A DNA stretch of 64,000 bases from Parvimonas micra (GCF_037482165.1 NZ_CP148048.1:620001-684000), one strand, 5' to 3'; shown: positions 25,766-35,917, counted from the stretch's first letter. A program made the numbers and translations. The notes: generated by a model from the letters alone, not told the origin.

Positions 25766-28447
25766 ATGTTTTGGTACAACAAAAGTGTTGATGAATGTAT
25801 CAATGAACTTGGAAGCAATGATAAAAATGGACTTTCAAGTAAAAAAGCTTTAGAGCTTTTAGAAAAAAATGGAAGAAATGAGTTAAAAGAAAAGAATAAA
25901 AAATCACTTCTTTCAAAAATTATTGACCAATTTAAAGACCCTATGATTTTAATTTTAATTGGAGCTTGCATTATGTCAGCTATAGTTGGTGAAATAACAG
26001 ATGCTTTTATAATCATAGCTATTGTAATTGTTAATGCAATTCTTTCACTTAATCAAGAGGGAAAAGCAGAAAAAGCTATAGAAGCTTTACAAAAAATGGC
26101 TAGTCCAATGGCAAAAGTTTATAGAGATGGAAAATTAATTCATATTCCTTCTCCAGAAATTGTGGTTGGAGATATTGTAGAGCTTGAAACAGGTGATATT
26201 ATTCCAGCAGATTTAAGATTAATTGAAAGTTTTATTTTAAAGATTGATGAAGCTTCTTTAACTGGTGAATCTGTACCTGTTGAAAAATTTTCAGATAAGA
26301 TTTATGATGGAGAAATTGAGATTGGTGATAGAGAAAATATGGCTTACTCTTCTACTATTGTTGCTTATGGTAGAGGAAAAGGAGTAGTAGTTTCTACTGG
26401 AGAAAATACGGAAATTGGTAAAATTGCAACAACTCTTGATTCTTTTGAAGATGAAGACACTCCACTACAAAAGAAGCTAGCTGGTCTTTCAAAATCTCTT
26501 GGACTGATAACAATAGGAGTTTGTATTGTAGTATTTATAGTTGGGCTTTTGTATAAACAACAGTTTTTACTTATGCTTTTAACTGCAATTTCACTAGCTG
26601 TTGCAGCGGTTCCTGAAGGGTTGCCCGCAATAGTTACAATAGTTTTATCTCTCGGTATGACAAAAATGGTAAAAAAGAATGCTATAGTAAAAAAACTTTT
26701 AGCAGTTGAAACATTAGGAACTACAACAGTAATTTGTTCTGATAAAACCGGAACTCTTACTCAAAATGAAATGACTGTAAAAAAAGTTTTTGTAAATAAT
26801 CTAGTTTATGATGTAGAAGGAACTGGTTATGAACCTGTTGGAGATATATATTTAAACGGAGAAAAAGTTAATGCTAAAGAAATAGAAAATTTTATTTCAA
26901 TTTCTAAAATTTCAACTCTTGTTAATGATGCAAAACTACTTAAAGATGAAAATATGTATAGAATAGCAGGAGATCCTACTGAGGGTGCATTGCTTACTCT
27001 TTCAGAAAAAGTTGGCATTACTAAAGATGAATTAAATAACAATCATAAAAGAGTAGCAGAAATACCATTTGATTCAACTAGAAAGATGATGACAACATTT
27101 AATGAAAATGTATTTTCATCTAATGTTATATCTGCTACAAAGGGTGCACCTGATATTATAATAGATAATTGTAAATATATTTTAATTAATGGAAAAGAAG
27201 AAGAATTTACTTCAGAATTAAAAGAAAAAGTTCTTTTACAAAATAGTCAATTTGCTAAACAAGCACTTCGTGTTTTAGCTTTTGCTTATAGAAAATTTGA
27301 CTCATTACCTGAAGATAAAACTTCAGAAAATATAGAAAGAGATATGGTTTTTGTTGGTCTTATGGGAATGATAGATCCTGCAAGGCCAGAAGCAAAAGAA
27401 GCAATCAAAGAATGTAAAAAAGCAGGAATAATTCCTATAATGATAACTGGAGATTATCTAGAAACTGCAGTTGCTATTGCAAAAGATTTAGGAATTTTAG
27501 ATGAAAATTCAAAGGCTATTATGGGTCGTGAGCTTAACAAAATGACTGAAGAAGAAATTTGTGAAGTTGTCAAAACTACACGAGTTTTTGCAAGGGTAAG
27601 TCCTGAAAATAAAGTGCAAATAGTTAGTGCTTTAAAGAAAAACGGACATATTGCTGCAATGACAGGCGATGGGGTAAATGATGCTCCTGCAATTAAGAGA
27701 GCTGATATTGGTGTTTCTATGGGAATAACAGGAACAGATGTTGCAAAAAATACTTCTGATGTAATATTAACGGATGATAATTTTGCCACAATAGTATCAG
27801 CAGTTCATGAAGGTCGTATAATTTACTCAAATATTAAAAAGTTTGTTTCTTTCTTATTATCTTGTAATGTAGGAGAAATTTTAATAGTTTTAATATCTAT
27901 TCTTTTAAATATACCTGTACCGTTTATACCAATTCAATTACTCTGGTTAAATTTAGTCACAGATAGTTTTCCTGCACTAGCACTTGGAGTTGAAAAAGGT
28001 GATGAAGATATTATGCAAGTTTCACCAAGAAATCCAAATGAGGCAATTTTAGATAAAGAAATGATTTATAGTATAATTTCTCAATCTATAGCAATTACAG
28101 TTGCAACACTTGGTGCATATTTCTATGGAATGCATCATTATCCTAATCATATTGAAGGAGCAAGAACAGTGGCTTTCTTTACACTTATAACAGCAGAACT
28201 ACTAAGAAGTTACTCTGTTAGAAGTAGTAGATTTACATTATTCCATATTGGAATATTTTCAAATAAAACATTGGTATATGGAACGGCATTATCTTTCTTT
28301 ATGATGTTAGTAGTTGTATATGTACCTTTCTTACAACCATACTTTGATACTGTTTCTTTAGGAATAAAAGAGTTAGCAGTTGCTATACCACTTGCATTCT
28401 TACCTTTTGTTGTTGCTGAAGTTTCTAAAGTGTTAAGAAAGAAATAA
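25766..28447 (+). CDS. P-type cation ATPase, probable Mn2+ exporter
   Basis: 893-residue type II P-ATPase in the membrane. Actuator motif LTGESVPV, M4 motif PEGLPA (about 283), phosphorylation site DKTGTLT (about 326), hinge TGDGVNDAP (about 634) and M6 NLVTDSFPALALG are all intact. These are typical of bacterial Ca2+/Mn2+ pumps. The upstream yybP-ykoY riboswitch argues for Mn2+ export as the physiological role, as for related lactococcal and pneumococcal pumps; Ca2+ transport is the alternative. AAGGAGG site; monocistronic. Confidence 0.92.
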   Translation: MFWYNKSVDECINELGSNDKNGLSSKKALELLEKNGRNELKEKNKKSLLSKIIDQFKDPMILILIGACIMSAIVGEITDAFIIIAIVIVNAILSLNQEGKAEKAIEALQKMASPMAKVYRDGKLIHIPSPEIVVGDIVELETGDIIPADLRLIESFILKIDEASLTGESVPVEKFSDKIYDGEIEIGDRENMAYSSTIVAYGRGKGVVVSTGENTEIGKIATTLDSFEDEDTPLQKKLAGLSKSLGLITIGVCIVVFIVGLLYKQQFLLMLLTAISLAVAAVPEGLPAIVTIVLSLGMTKMVKKNAIVKKLLAVETLGTTTVICSDKTGTLTQNEMTVKKVFVNNLVYDVEGTGYEPVGDIYLNGEKVNAKEIENFISISKISTLVNDAKLLKDENMYRIAGDPTEGALLTLSEKVGITKDELNNNHKRVAEIPFDSTRKMMTTFNENVFSSNVISATKGAPDIIIDNCKYILINGKEEEFTSELKEKVLLQNSQFAKQALRVLAFAYRKFDSLPEDKTSENIERDMVFVGLMGMIDPARPEAKEAIKECKKAGIIPIMITGDYLETAVAIAKDLGILDENSKAIMGRELNKMTEEEICEVVKTTRVFARVSPENKVQIVSALKKNGHIAAMTGDGVNDAPAIKRADIGVSMGITGTDVAKNTSDVILTDDNFATIVSAVHEGRIIYSNIKKFVSFLLSCNVGEILIVLISILLNIPVPFIPIQLLWLNLVTDSFPALALGVEKGDEDIMQVSPRNPNEAILDKEMIYSIISQSIAITVATLGAYFYGMHHYPNHIEGARTVAFFTLITAELLRSYSVRSSRFTLFHIGIFSNKTLVYGTALSFFMMLVVVYVPFLQPYFDTVSLGIKELAVAIPLAFLPFVVAEVSKVLRKK

Positions 28448-28465
28448 AAGAATTAAAAAATATTA

Positions 28466-28505
28466 TAAAAAGTTGGATTATTAAATTATAGTCCAACTTT
28501 TTTTA
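28466..28505 (+). terminator. Rho-independent terminator
   Basis: AAAAGTTGGA (28467-28476) pairs with TCCAACTTTT (28492-28501), then T residues. Ends the ATPase transcript. From here to 28735 the sequence is very AT-rich with nothing I can support. Confidence 0.9.
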
Positions 28506-28735
28506 TATTATATTTCTGATATTAAAAATATTTATTTGTAAAAATTGATAATATATTTATAAATTTATACTATAATCTTTATATTTTTAATAATAAACAA
28601 ACGTTCATCATGATATTAACAATTATATAATTTTATAATAAAATCTGTTTTGCTTTTTATTTATAAGGGTATTTTATTCTATAGGTGTGTAGTTTATTTT
28701 ACAATGATATAAGATTCTTTTTAGAATAAAAGATA

Positions 28736-28764
28736 TTGACATATTATTAAATAAATTGTATACT
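28736..28764 (+). promoter_or_regulatory. Consensus promoter of the folate operon
   Basis: TTGACA (28736-28741), 17-bp spacer, TATACT (28759-28764). The predicted start at about 28771 coincides with the palindrome GGGAAT-AACG-ATTCCC (28772-28787), which could be an operator or a 5' hairpin. Confidence 0.88.
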
Positions 28765-28822
28765 GAATAAAGGGAATAACGATTCCCAATAAATGTTTTT
28801 TAAATTAAAAAGGAGGACTTTT

Positions 28823-30493
28823 ATGAAGACAGATGTGCAAATTGCTCAAGAAGCAAAAATGAAACCTATCAGAGAAGTAGCTGATTACTTAGGATTTCCG
28901 GAAGAAGCTATTGAACTTTACGGAAACTATAAAGCAAAGTTGAATATACATGAATTGAAAGATTATAACGAAAGACCAAATGGAAAGTTAATTTTAGTAA
29001 CTGCTATAACTCCAACTCCTGCAGGAGAAGGTAAAACTACTACTGTTGTTGGGCTTGGTGATGGACTAAATAAAATAGGAAAAAGAACATCTCTTGCATT
29101 AAGAGAACCTTCTTTAGGACCGGTTTTTGGAGTTAAAGGTGGTGCTGCAGGTGGTGGATACGCACAAGTAGTTCCTATGGAAGATATAAATTTACACTTT
29201 ACTGGAGATTTTAATGCTATTGGTGCTGCTAATAACTTATTAGCTGCTATGTTAGATAATCATATTAATCATGGAAATGAATTAGATATCGATTCCAGAA
29301 CTATTACATTAAAAAGAGTTGTTGATATGAATGATAGACAACTTCGTTTTATTGTAGATGGATTAAACGGAAAAGCAAATGGTGTTCCAAGAGAAGATGG
29401 ATTTGAAATAGTAGTTGCATCTGAAGTAATGGCTATTTTATGTCTATCAAATGATTTAAAAGATTTAAAGGAAAAATTAGGAAAAATCATTGTTGCTTAC
29501 AATAGAAAGGGTGAACCAGTAACAGCAAAAGATTTGAATGCTCAAGGTGCAATGGCGGCATTATTAAAGGATGCTATCAAGCCAAATCTTGTTCAAACAT
29601 TAGAACATACTCCTGCATTTATTCATGGTGGACCTTTTGCTAATATAGCTCATGGTTGTAATAGTATAATTGCTACAAAATTAGCATTGAAATATTCTGA
29701 TTATGTTGTTACTGAAGCTGGTTTTGGAGCTGACTTAGGAGCTGAAAAGTTCTTAGATATTAAATGTAGATTTGCAGGTTTAAATCCTAATGCAGTTGTA
29801 GTTGTTGCTACTGTAAGAGCTTTAAAGATGCATGGTGGACTTGCTAAGACAGAATTAGGAAATGAAGATTTAGTTGCTTTAGAAAAAGGACTTCCAAACT
29901 TACTAAAACATGTTGAAAATATGCAAAATCTATTTGGCATTCCTTGTGTTGTTGCAATTAACAAATTTCCATTAGATACTGATGCAGAAATTCAATTGAT
30001 TGAAACTAAATGTAAGGAATTAGGTGTTAATGTTGTTCTTTCAGATGTTTGGGCAAAAGGTGGAGAAGGTGCAGTTGACCTTGCTCATGAAGTTGTAAGA
30101 CTTGCAGAAAATGACAAACCAATTAATCAAATATATGATATTGAAGACTCTTTAGAAGAAAAATTAAATAAAATCGTTCAAAAGGTTTATGGAGGTTCTG
30201 GTGTAACATTCTCTCCAGGAGTTAAAAAGAAAATTAAAACTATAGAAGAATTAGGTTTTAAAAATGTTCCTATCTGTATGGCAAAAACGCAATATTCATT
30301 CTCTGATGACAAGAATAAAGTTGGTAGACCAGAAGGATTTAAAGTAAATATCAAAAATATAAAGATTGCTGCAGGTGCAGGATTTGCAGTTGCTTATAGT
30401 GGTGATATTATGACTATGCCTGGACTACCAAAAGTTCCTGCTGCAAATAATATTGACATTACTGATGACGGAAAGATAGTTGGATTATTCTAG
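28823..30493 (+). CDS. fhs: Formate--tetrahydrofolate ligase
   Basis: 556-residue ATP-dependent enzyme making 10-formyl-THF from formate in the cytoplasm. The P-loop [10 protein letters not shown] lies near residue 66, [19 protein letters not shown] and the late TKYSFS-equivalent TQYSFSDD and [19 protein letters not shown] motifs are intact. Normal length. I chose the ATG at 28823 (MKTDVQ) because AAGGAGG is 7 nt upstream; an in-frame ATG at 28793 lacks a site. First gene of an fhs-fchA-folD-folC-fau operon and a likely consumer or producer of formate handled by the dehydrogenase at 60-64 kb. Confidence 0.97.
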   Translation: MKTDVQIAQEAKMKPIREVADYLGFPEEAIELYGNYKAKLNIHELKDYNERPNGKLILVTAITPTPAGEGKTTTVVGLGDGLNKIGKRTSLALREPSLGPVFGVKGGAAGGGYAQVVPMEDINLHFTGDFNAIGAANNLLAAMLDNHINHGNELDIDSRTITLKRVVDMNDRQLRFIVDGLNGKANGVPREDGFEIVVASEVMAILCLSNDLKDLKEKLGKIIVAYNRKGEPVTAKDLNAQGAMAALLKDAIKPNLVQTLEHTPAFIHGGPFANIAHGCNSIIATKLALKYSDYVVTEAGFGADLGAEKFLDIKCRFAGLNPNAVVVVATVRALKMHGGLAKTELGNEDLVALEKGLPNLLKHVENMQNLFGIPCVVAINKFPLDTDAEIQLIETKCKELGVNVVLSDVWAKGGEGAVDLAHEVVRLAENDKPINQIYDIEDSLEEKLNKIVQKVYGGSGVTFSPGVKKKIKTIEELGFKNVPICMAKTQYSFSDDKNKVGRPEGFKVNIKNIKIAAGAGFAVAYSGDIMTMPGLPKVPAANNIDITDDGKIVGLF

Positions 30494-30509
30494 TTAATAG
30501 GAGGAATTT

Positions 30510-31148
30510 ATGGAACAAAAAATGTGTGATAAAACCATAAATTTATTTATTCAAGAATTATCAGATAAACAACCAGTACCAGGGGGCGGAGGAGCATCCG
30601 CCCTTGTAGGTGCTTTGGGAGTTGCCCTTTTAAATATGGATGCAATTTATACTACTGGTAATGAAAAATTTAAAGATGTTGAAGAAGAGATTAAAGAACA
30701 AATTAAAAAGTATAATGAATTAATTACTTCCTTAAAAGAATTAGTTCAAGGAGACGCGGATGCTTTTTATCCACTTTCTCAATGTTATAAGATGCCAAGA
30801 AATACTGACGAAGAAAAAAGATTAAAGAGAGAGGCTTTAGAAGTAAATCTTTATAATGCTGCTATGATTCCATTACAAATAATGGAAAAATCTTATGAAG
30901 CACTTTGTCTAGTAGATAGACTTATAAGAATTGGAAACAAAAATCTTATTGGAGATGTTGCAACTGGAGCTGTATTTTTAGAATCCGCTCTTAAAGGAGC
31001 AAGTCTTAGTGTCTTTGCGAACACTTCTTCAATGAAAAATGAAGATAATATTAAGATGATAAATGAAAAATCCATGAAATTATTAAAAGACGGAACGAAT
31101 CTTGCTAACAAGGCGTTTGAAGAAATATTTAATGGATTTTTAAAATAA
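30510..31148 (+). CDS. fchA: Methenyltetrahydrofolate cyclohydrolase / formiminotetrahydrofolate cyclodeaminase
   Basis: 212-residue helical protein of the FTCD cyclodeaminase family, marked by PVPGGGGASALVGALGVAL near the N-terminus and GDADAFYPL. In clostridia FchA acts as methenyl-THF cyclohydrolase beside fhs and folD, or removes ammonia from formimino-THF during purine or glycine fermentation. The context fits either; FolD could also supply cyclohydrolase activity. AGGAGG site, 16 bp after fhs. Confidence 0.9.
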   Translation: MEQKMCDKTINLFIQELSDKQPVPGGGGASALVGALGVALLNMDAIYTTGNEKFKDVEEEIKEQIKKYNELITSLKELVQGDADAFYPLSQCYKMPRNTDEEKRLKREALEVNLYNAAMIPLQIMEKSYEALCLVDRLIRIGNKNLIGDVATGAVFLESALKGASLSVFANTSSMKNEDNIKMINEKSMKLLKDGTNLANKAFEEIFNGFLK

Positions 31149-31158
31149 GGAGACTATT

Positions 31159-32010
31159 ATGACAACAATAATGAAAGGTAAAGAAGTAGCAATTGCTTTA
31201 AAGGAAAAGATTAAAGCAGGAGTTGCTGAACTTAAAGAAAAAGGAAAAGTTACTACTTGTGGTTTTATTAGAGTTGGAGATAGAAGTGATTCTATAGGTT
31301 ATGAAAACGCAGCAATTAAAGTTTTATCTTCTTTAGGAATTGAATGTGTTCAATTTCACTATCCAGAAGATATTACTGAAGCTAATTTTATTTCTGAACT
31401 AGAAAAAATTGGAAACGATGATAGTGTTGATGGTTTTTTACTTTTAAGACCATTACCTGCACATATTGACGATGATTTGGTTGGAATGAAAATTAATCCT
31501 AAAAAAGATATTGATGGAGTAAGTCCATATAATATTGGAGAAGTTTTCTATCCGAAAGAAGATAGTTTCATTCCTTGTACTGCTGCTGCTGTTATAAAAA
31601 TGTTAGAATTTTATGATTTAGATTTAAGTGGTAAAAATGCAGTTGTATTAGGGCGTAGTAATGTTATCGGCAAACCTGTTGCAATGTTATTATTGGCAAA
31701 GAATGCAACAGTTACAGTATGTCATAGTAGAACTCAAAATTTAAAAGAAGTATGTAAAAATGCAGATGTCTTGGTTTCAGCTATTGGGAAAGCTCATTTT
31801 GTTACAAAAGAATTTGTAAAAGAAGGAGCTATAGTAGTTGACGTTGGAACAAATTATGATGAAAATGGAAAGGTAACTGGTGATGTTCATTTTGATGAAG
31901 TTTCTGAAATTGCAAGTTATATTAATCCAGTACCAGGCGGTATTGGATCAATAACTACTTCAGTTTTAGCAGAAAAATGTTTAATTGCCGCTAGAAAAAA
32001 GGTAAAATAA
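31159..32010 (+). CDS. folD: Methylenetetrahydrofolate dehydrogenase / methenyl-THF cyclohydrolase
   Basis: 283-residue bifunctional folate enzyme interconverting methylene-, methenyl- and formyl-THF. The signatures are the substrate-site VDGFLLLRPLP, KDIDGVSPYN, the NAD(P)-binding GRSNVIGKPVAMLL, and PVPGGIGSIT at the end. The usual N-terminal YxxxK catalytic motif appears as YENAAIK (position about 45-51). Normal length; AAGGAG site, 10 bp after fchA. Confidence 0.95.
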   Translation: MTTIMKGKEVAIALKEKIKAGVAELKEKGKVTTCGFIRVGDRSDSIGYENAAIKVLSSLGIECVQFHYPEDITEANFISELEKIGNDDSVDGFLLLRPLPAHIDDDLVGMKINPKKDIDGVSPYNIGEVFYPKEDSFIPCTAAAVIKMLEFYDLDLSGKNAVVLGRSNVIGKPVAMLLLAKNATVTVCHSRTQNLKEVCKNADVLVSAIGKAHFVTKEFVKEGAIVVDVGTNYDENGKVTGDVHFDEVSEIASYINPVPGGIGSITTSVLAEKCLIAARKKVK

Positions 32011-32011
32011 T

Positions 32012-33289
32012 ATGGATTATGAAACTGCAATGATTAAACTCAGAGGAGAAGTTTGCAGTGGAGTTAAATTAGGTTTACAAAATATAAAAAATCTTATGGA
32101 AAAATTAGGAAATCCACAAGATAAATTAAAAATTATTCATATTGCAGGAACCAATGGTAAGGGTTCCTGCACTTCTTTTGTAAATTCTGTTTTAGTTTCA
32201 CAAGGGTATAAAGTTGGGATGTTTACTTCTCCTTCTATTTACAATTTTGAAGAAAGAATTAGAATAAATAATAAAAATATTCCAGAAGATAAATTAATAG
32301 AATTAATGAACGAGGTAAGGGAAATTGCAAATACTCTTGAAGTTTTTCCGGCCGATTTTGAACTTGTAACCGCTTTAGCATTTTTGTATTTTTATAGAGA
32401 AGATTGTGATTTTGCTATTATGGAAGTAGGATTAGGTGGAAGACTTGATGCTACAAATGTAATAAACAAACCTTTAATTACATTAATTACATCTATAAGT
32501 TTTGATCATCAACAATTTTTAGGAAATACTATAAAAGAAATATCTCTTGAAAAAGCAGGAATAATTAAAGATGGTGTTCCTCTAGTTCTATATTCCCAAG
32601 ATACTGAAATTATGGATAATATAATAGGAGTTGCAAAATCTAAGAATTCTAAAGTTATAGTAAATGATTTATCTAAAATTAAAGTATTGGAAAATAAAAA
32701 ATCAGGGCAAGTTATTGACTATAAAGATTTTAAAAACTTAAAAATAAATTTACTTGGATCACATCAAGTTAAAAATGCTACAATTTCTCTTGAGCTACTT
32801 TTAGAGCTTAGAAAAATGGGTTTTGATATTTCAAATGAAAGTATATATAATGGATTTTCAACAGTTGATTGGCCTTGTAGATTTGAACTTGTTTCTAAAA
32901 ATCCAGATTTTATTTTAGATGGAGCACATAATATTGACGGTATAGAAAAATTTATTTCAAATATGAATTTTTACTATAAAAATAATAAAAAAATTGCAAT
33001 TTTTGGAGTGTTAGCTGATAAAGATTATAATGAAATGCTAAAGAAAATTATTCCATGTTTTGATGTTTTTCTAACTGTAAGGCCAGATTCAGAAAGAGCA
33101 ATGGAAGCATTGGAATTAAAGGAGAGAATTGAAGTCCTAACTGAAAAAAAAGTTTATAGTTTTGAAAGTTATCAAGATGCTATTGATAAAGCCTTTGAAA
33201 TTTCAAATAAAGAAGATGTTATTTCAGCATTTGGATCTTTATATTTTGTGGGGGAAATTCGCAAACTTTTGGGAGTGAGTGATTATTAA
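32012..33289 (+). CDS. folC: Folylpolyglutamate / dihydrofolate synthase
   Basis: 425-residue Mur-ligase-like enzyme that adds glutamate tails to folates. P-loop GTNGKGSCTSF (about residue 46), FTSPSIYNFEERIRIN, VGLGGRLDATN, and the late LDGAHNIDGI are all present. It starts one base after the folD stop and shares its last base with the next ATG, so the three genes are tightly coupled. The weak ribosome site suggests translational coupling. Confidence 0.94.
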   Translation: MDYETAMIKLRGEVCSGVKLGLQNIKNLMEKLGNPQDKLKIIHIAGTNGKGSCTSFVNSVLVSQGYKVGMFTSPSIYNFEERIRINNKNIPEDKLIELMNEVREIANTLEVFPADFELVTALAFLYFYREDCDFAIMEVGLGGRLDATNVINKPLITLITSISFDHQQFLGNTIKEISLEKAGIIKDGVPLVLYSQDTEIMDNIIGVAKSKNSKVIVNDLSKIKVLENKKSGQVIDYKDFKNLKINLLGSHQVKNATISLELLLELRKMGFDISNESIYNGFSTVDWPCRFELVSKNPDFILDGAHNIDGIEKFISNMNFYYKNNKKIAIFGVLADKDYNEMLKKIIPCFDVFLTVRPDSERAMEALELKERIEVLTEKKVYSFESYQDAIDKAFEISNKEDVISAFGSLYFVGEIRKLLGVSDY

Positions 33290-33831
33290 TGGATAAAAAA
33301 ATTATAAGAAAACAAATTCAAGAAAAATTAAAAAAAATATCTGAAGAAGATAGAAAAATATTTGAAGAAATTTTATATAAAAAATTATATGAAAATGAAA
33401 ATTTTAAAAATGCTAAATGCGTAGCATTAACAATTCCATTTGGAACAGAAATAAACACATACCCTATAATTGAAAAATTATTAAAAGAGGGTAAAACAGT
33501 ATGTTCACCAATATGCGAAAAAGAAACTAGAAAGATGACTTTTTATAAAATAGATTCTTTGAATGAATTAATTGAGGGTTATTATGGAATTAAAACACCT
33601 CCTGAAATTGAAAAAAATATTGTTGAAAAAAATGATATTGATTTAATATTAGTACCTGGAGTAGGATTTGATAAGAATAATTATAGAATTGGCTTTGGTG
33701 GAGGATATTATGATAGATATTTAAAAGATTATAAAGGACATACTATAGCTTTGGCATTTAAAGAACAAATTGTAGAGAAAGTTCCGAAAAACGAATTTGA
33801 TTTGCCTGTGGATTTGGTAATTACAAATTAA
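33289..33831 (+). CDS. 5-formyltetrahydrofolate cyclo-ligase
   Basis: 180-residue ATP-dependent enzyme recycling 5-formyl-THF to methenyl-THF. The family motif RIGFGGGYYDRYL and the ATP-site LILVPGVGFDKNNYR are present; the N-terminal KKIIRKQIQEKLKK is typical. Start overlaps the folC stop (TAATG). It completes the one-carbon operon by rescuing a dead-end folate. Confidence 0.94.
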   Translation: MDKKIIRKQIQEKLKKISEEDRKIFEEILYKKLYENENFKNAKCVALTIPFGTEINTYPIIEKLLKEGKTVCSPICEKETRKMTFYKIDSLNELIEGYYGIKTPPEIEKNIVEKNDIDLILVPGVGFDKNNYRIGFGGGYYDRYLKDYKGHTIALAFKEQIVEKVPKNEFDLPVDLVITN

Positions 33832-33842
33832 ATACTAATTTT

Positions 33843-33876
33843 CAAAAATAGTTTTATTTTAAAACTATTTTTTTCT
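33843..33876 (+). terminator. Rho-independent terminator of the folate operon
   Basis: AAAAATAGTTTTA (about 33844-33856) pairs with TAAAACTATTTTT, followed by further T. The -35 of the degV promoter begins right after it. Confidence 0.88.
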
Positions 33877-33904
33877 TGCAAAAAATTCCAAAATAGTATA
33901 TTAT
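33876..33904 (+). promoter_or_regulatory. Promoter of degV
   Basis: TTGCAA (33876-33881), 17-bp spacer, TATTAT (33899-33904). Confidence 0.75.
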
Positions 33905-33940
33905 ATAGACTAGGTAAGTTTTTTAAAAATGGAGGTAGAT

Positions 33941-34825
33941 ATGATAAAGTTATTTTCTGATATGGGAGCTGATATTCCAGTAGAAATTGCAAAAAAATAT
34001 AAAATCCAAATTTTTAATATGGTAGTTACAGATGGAGAAAATGAATATATTTTAAATCATGATATAGATAAATATAAATTATTTGAGAATATGACTAAAG
34101 GAGTTAATTATAAAACATCCCAGGTATCATATAAAGATTTTTATGATACATTTAAAAAAGAAGTATTAGAAAAAAATGAAATTATTTATATTTCCTTATC
34201 TTCAGGCCTTTCCGGAACTTATAATACTGCTAATATGGTAAAAAATGACTTGTTAGATGAATTTCCAGAAGCTAAAATTCACATAATAGACAGTTTAGGA
34301 GCTAGCTTTGGATATGGAATTCTTGATATAAAAGTTGCTAAAATGATTGAAAACAATGAAGGTATAGAAGAAATATTAAAATATATAGATTTTTATAAAA
34401 AACATATTAATTATATTTTTTCTGTTGATGATTTAACATATCTTTATAGAGGTGGAAGGTTAAATAAGGCTAAGTTCATAATAGGGAACTTATTGAATAT
34501 TTGTCCTATATTAGATATTTCGAAAGATGAAGGGAAGCTTAATTTTATTGATAAAGTTAGAGGTCATAAGGCATTTAAGAAAAAATTGATAGATATTATA
34601 AGGAGTAAATCTGATGTTTTAGATAAACAAACACTTGTTGTTTTTCATGGAGACTGTAAAGATAAGGCAGATGATTTGAAAGAGCTATTGATTAGTGAGT
34701 TTAATAATAGTGATGTAATAATTAGTGGAGTAGATGCTGTTATTGGATGTCATACAGGGCCAACAGTAGTAGCAATGGTTTATCTTGATGAATTATATGG
34801 GAAATATGATAAATTTGAAATTTAA
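33941..34825 (+). CDS. DegV family fatty-acid-binding protein
   Basis: 294-residue cytoplasmic DegV/FakB-type protein. Family features are DMGADIPVEIAKKY with the early acidic site, the TSQVS segment, SLSSGLSGTYNTANM, DSLGASFGYG, and the C-terminal HTGPTVVAMVY. These proteins bind fatty acids and present them to the kinase FakA; no fakA is in the window, so the ligand role is inferred. ATG 33941 is chosen because GGAGG lies 5 nt upstream. Confidence 0.93.
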   Translation: MIKLFSDMGADIPVEIAKKYKIQIFNMVVTDGENEYILNHDIDKYKLFENMTKGVNYKTSQVSYKDFYDTFKKEVLEKNEIIYISLSSGLSGTYNTANMVKNDLLDEFPEAKIHIIDSLGASFGYGILDIKVAKMIENNEGIEEILKYIDFYKKHINYIFSVDDLTYLYRGGRLNKAKFIIGNLLNICPILDISKDEGKLNFIDKVRGHKAFKKKLIDIIRSKSDVLDKQTLVVFHGDCKDKADDLKELLISEFNNSDVIISGVDAVIGCHTGPTVVAMVYLDELYGKYDKFEI

Positions 34826-34853
34826 GGGTTAGAGATAACCCTTAAATTATTTT
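34819..34853 (+). terminator. Hairpin after degV
   Basis: AATTTAAGGGTTA (34819-34831, containing the degV stop) pairs perfectly with TAACCCTTAAATT (34836-34848), followed by ATTTTAGG. The U-tract is short, so some read-through into lrgAB is likely. Confidence 0.75.
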
Positions 34854-34858
34854 AGGAG

Positions 34859-35242
34859 ATGATTTTTATTAAACATATTTATGAATTTTTAGTTATTTTA
34901 ATTTTTTTATTTTTTGGAACTATTTTAGAGGTTATTTTTAAATCTCCAATACCAGCAACAATTTTATCAATGTTATTCTTAGTTACTTTGTTATATTTTA
35001 AAGTAATTCATTTAAAAAAAATAGAAAAAGTTTCAGAATTCTTACTTGAAAGTATTACACTTTTTATGACACCATTAGTTATTGGAGTTATAGATAAATT
35101 TCATTATTTTAATGGGAAATTTTTACAAATTTTCTTAATCTTATTTGTAAGTGTAGTTGTATCTATGATTATCACGGCTTTTGCTACAACTTTTTTTGTA
35201 AAGATTTTTGTAAAAGGAGATAAAAATGGAATTAATAATTAA
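34859..35242 (+). CDS. LrgA/CidA family holin-like membrane protein
   Basis: About 125 residues with four membrane segments, in the LrgA/CidA family that modulates murein hydrolase activity and overflow-metabolite transport with LrgB. PIPATILSMLFLVTLLYFK and the MTPLVIGVID segment are typical. The ATG at 34859 touches the AGGAG site (34854-34858), leaving no spacing; an ATT at 34868 has 9-nt spacing and would give MKHIYEFLVI, much like other LrgA N-termini. The true start may therefore be AUU. Overlaps lrgB by 17 nt. Confidence 0.85.
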   Translation: MIFIKHIYEFLVILIFLFFGTILEVIFKSPIPATILSMLFLVTLLYFKVIHLKKIEKVSEFLLESITLFMTPLVIGVIDKFHYFNGKFLQIFLILFVSVVVSMIITAFATTFFVKIFVKGDKNGINN

Positions 35243-35915
35243 CAATCCACTTTTTGGTATTTTTTTAACTATAATAACATTTGTAATAGGGTATGAAATT
35301 CAAATAAATTTAGGATTAAAATTTTTAAGTCCAATGGTTACATCTTCTATTTTAATTATTTTAGTTCTTGTTGTTCTTAATATACCATATTCAAATTATA
35401 AGCAAGGAGCTGATATATTAACTTTTTTTGTTGCACCTGCAACTGTTGTGCTGGCAGTACCATTATATAAAAATTTAGATATTATAAAAAAATATTTTCT
35501 TCCAATATTGTTTGGATGTCTAGTTGGAATAAGCGTTGGAGCAATTGTTGGAATATTTTTATGCAATGTTTTTGGAATAAATAAAGAGATTTTGCTTTCT
35601 ATGTTACCAAAATCTGTTACATCTGCTATAGGTTATGAAATTTCAAAGAAAATTGGAGCAATTATGGAAATTTCTATGGTATTTATAGTTATCTGTGGAA
35701 TTATAGGTTATAGTGTAGGTGAATTAATTTTTAAGATTTTTAAAATAGATGATAAAGTTGCAAGGGGAGTTGCACTTGGATCATGTAGTCATGTTCTAGG
35801 AACTGCAAAAGCAATGGAAATTGGAGAAATCGAAGGCTCTATTGCTACAGTATCAATTTCAATTTCAGGAATTTTAGCAGTAATTTTAATTCCTGTAATA
35901 TTAAATTTTATTTAG
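35226..35915 (+). CDS. LrgB/CidB family membrane protein
   Basis: 229-residue membrane protein with six to eight helices; partner of LrgA. Family motifs are the N-terminal NNPLFGIFLTIITFVIGY, ILTFFVAPATVVLAVPLYKN, MLPKSVTSAIGYEISKKIG and ARGVALGSCSHVLGTAKAME. An AAGGAG site lies inside the lrgA coding end, so the genes are translationally coupled. Confidence 0.93.
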   Translation: MELIINNPLFGIFLTIITFVIGYEIQINLGLKFLSPMVTSSILIILVLVVLNIPYSNYKQGADILTFFVAPATVVLAVPLYKNLDIIKKYFLPILFGCLVGISVGAIVGIFLCNVFGINKEILLSMLPKSVTSAIGYEISKKIGAIMEISMVFIVICGIIGYSVGELIFKIFKIDDKVARGVALGSCSHVLGTAKAMEIGEIEGSIATVSISISGILAVILIPVILNFI

Positions 35916-35917
35916 CA

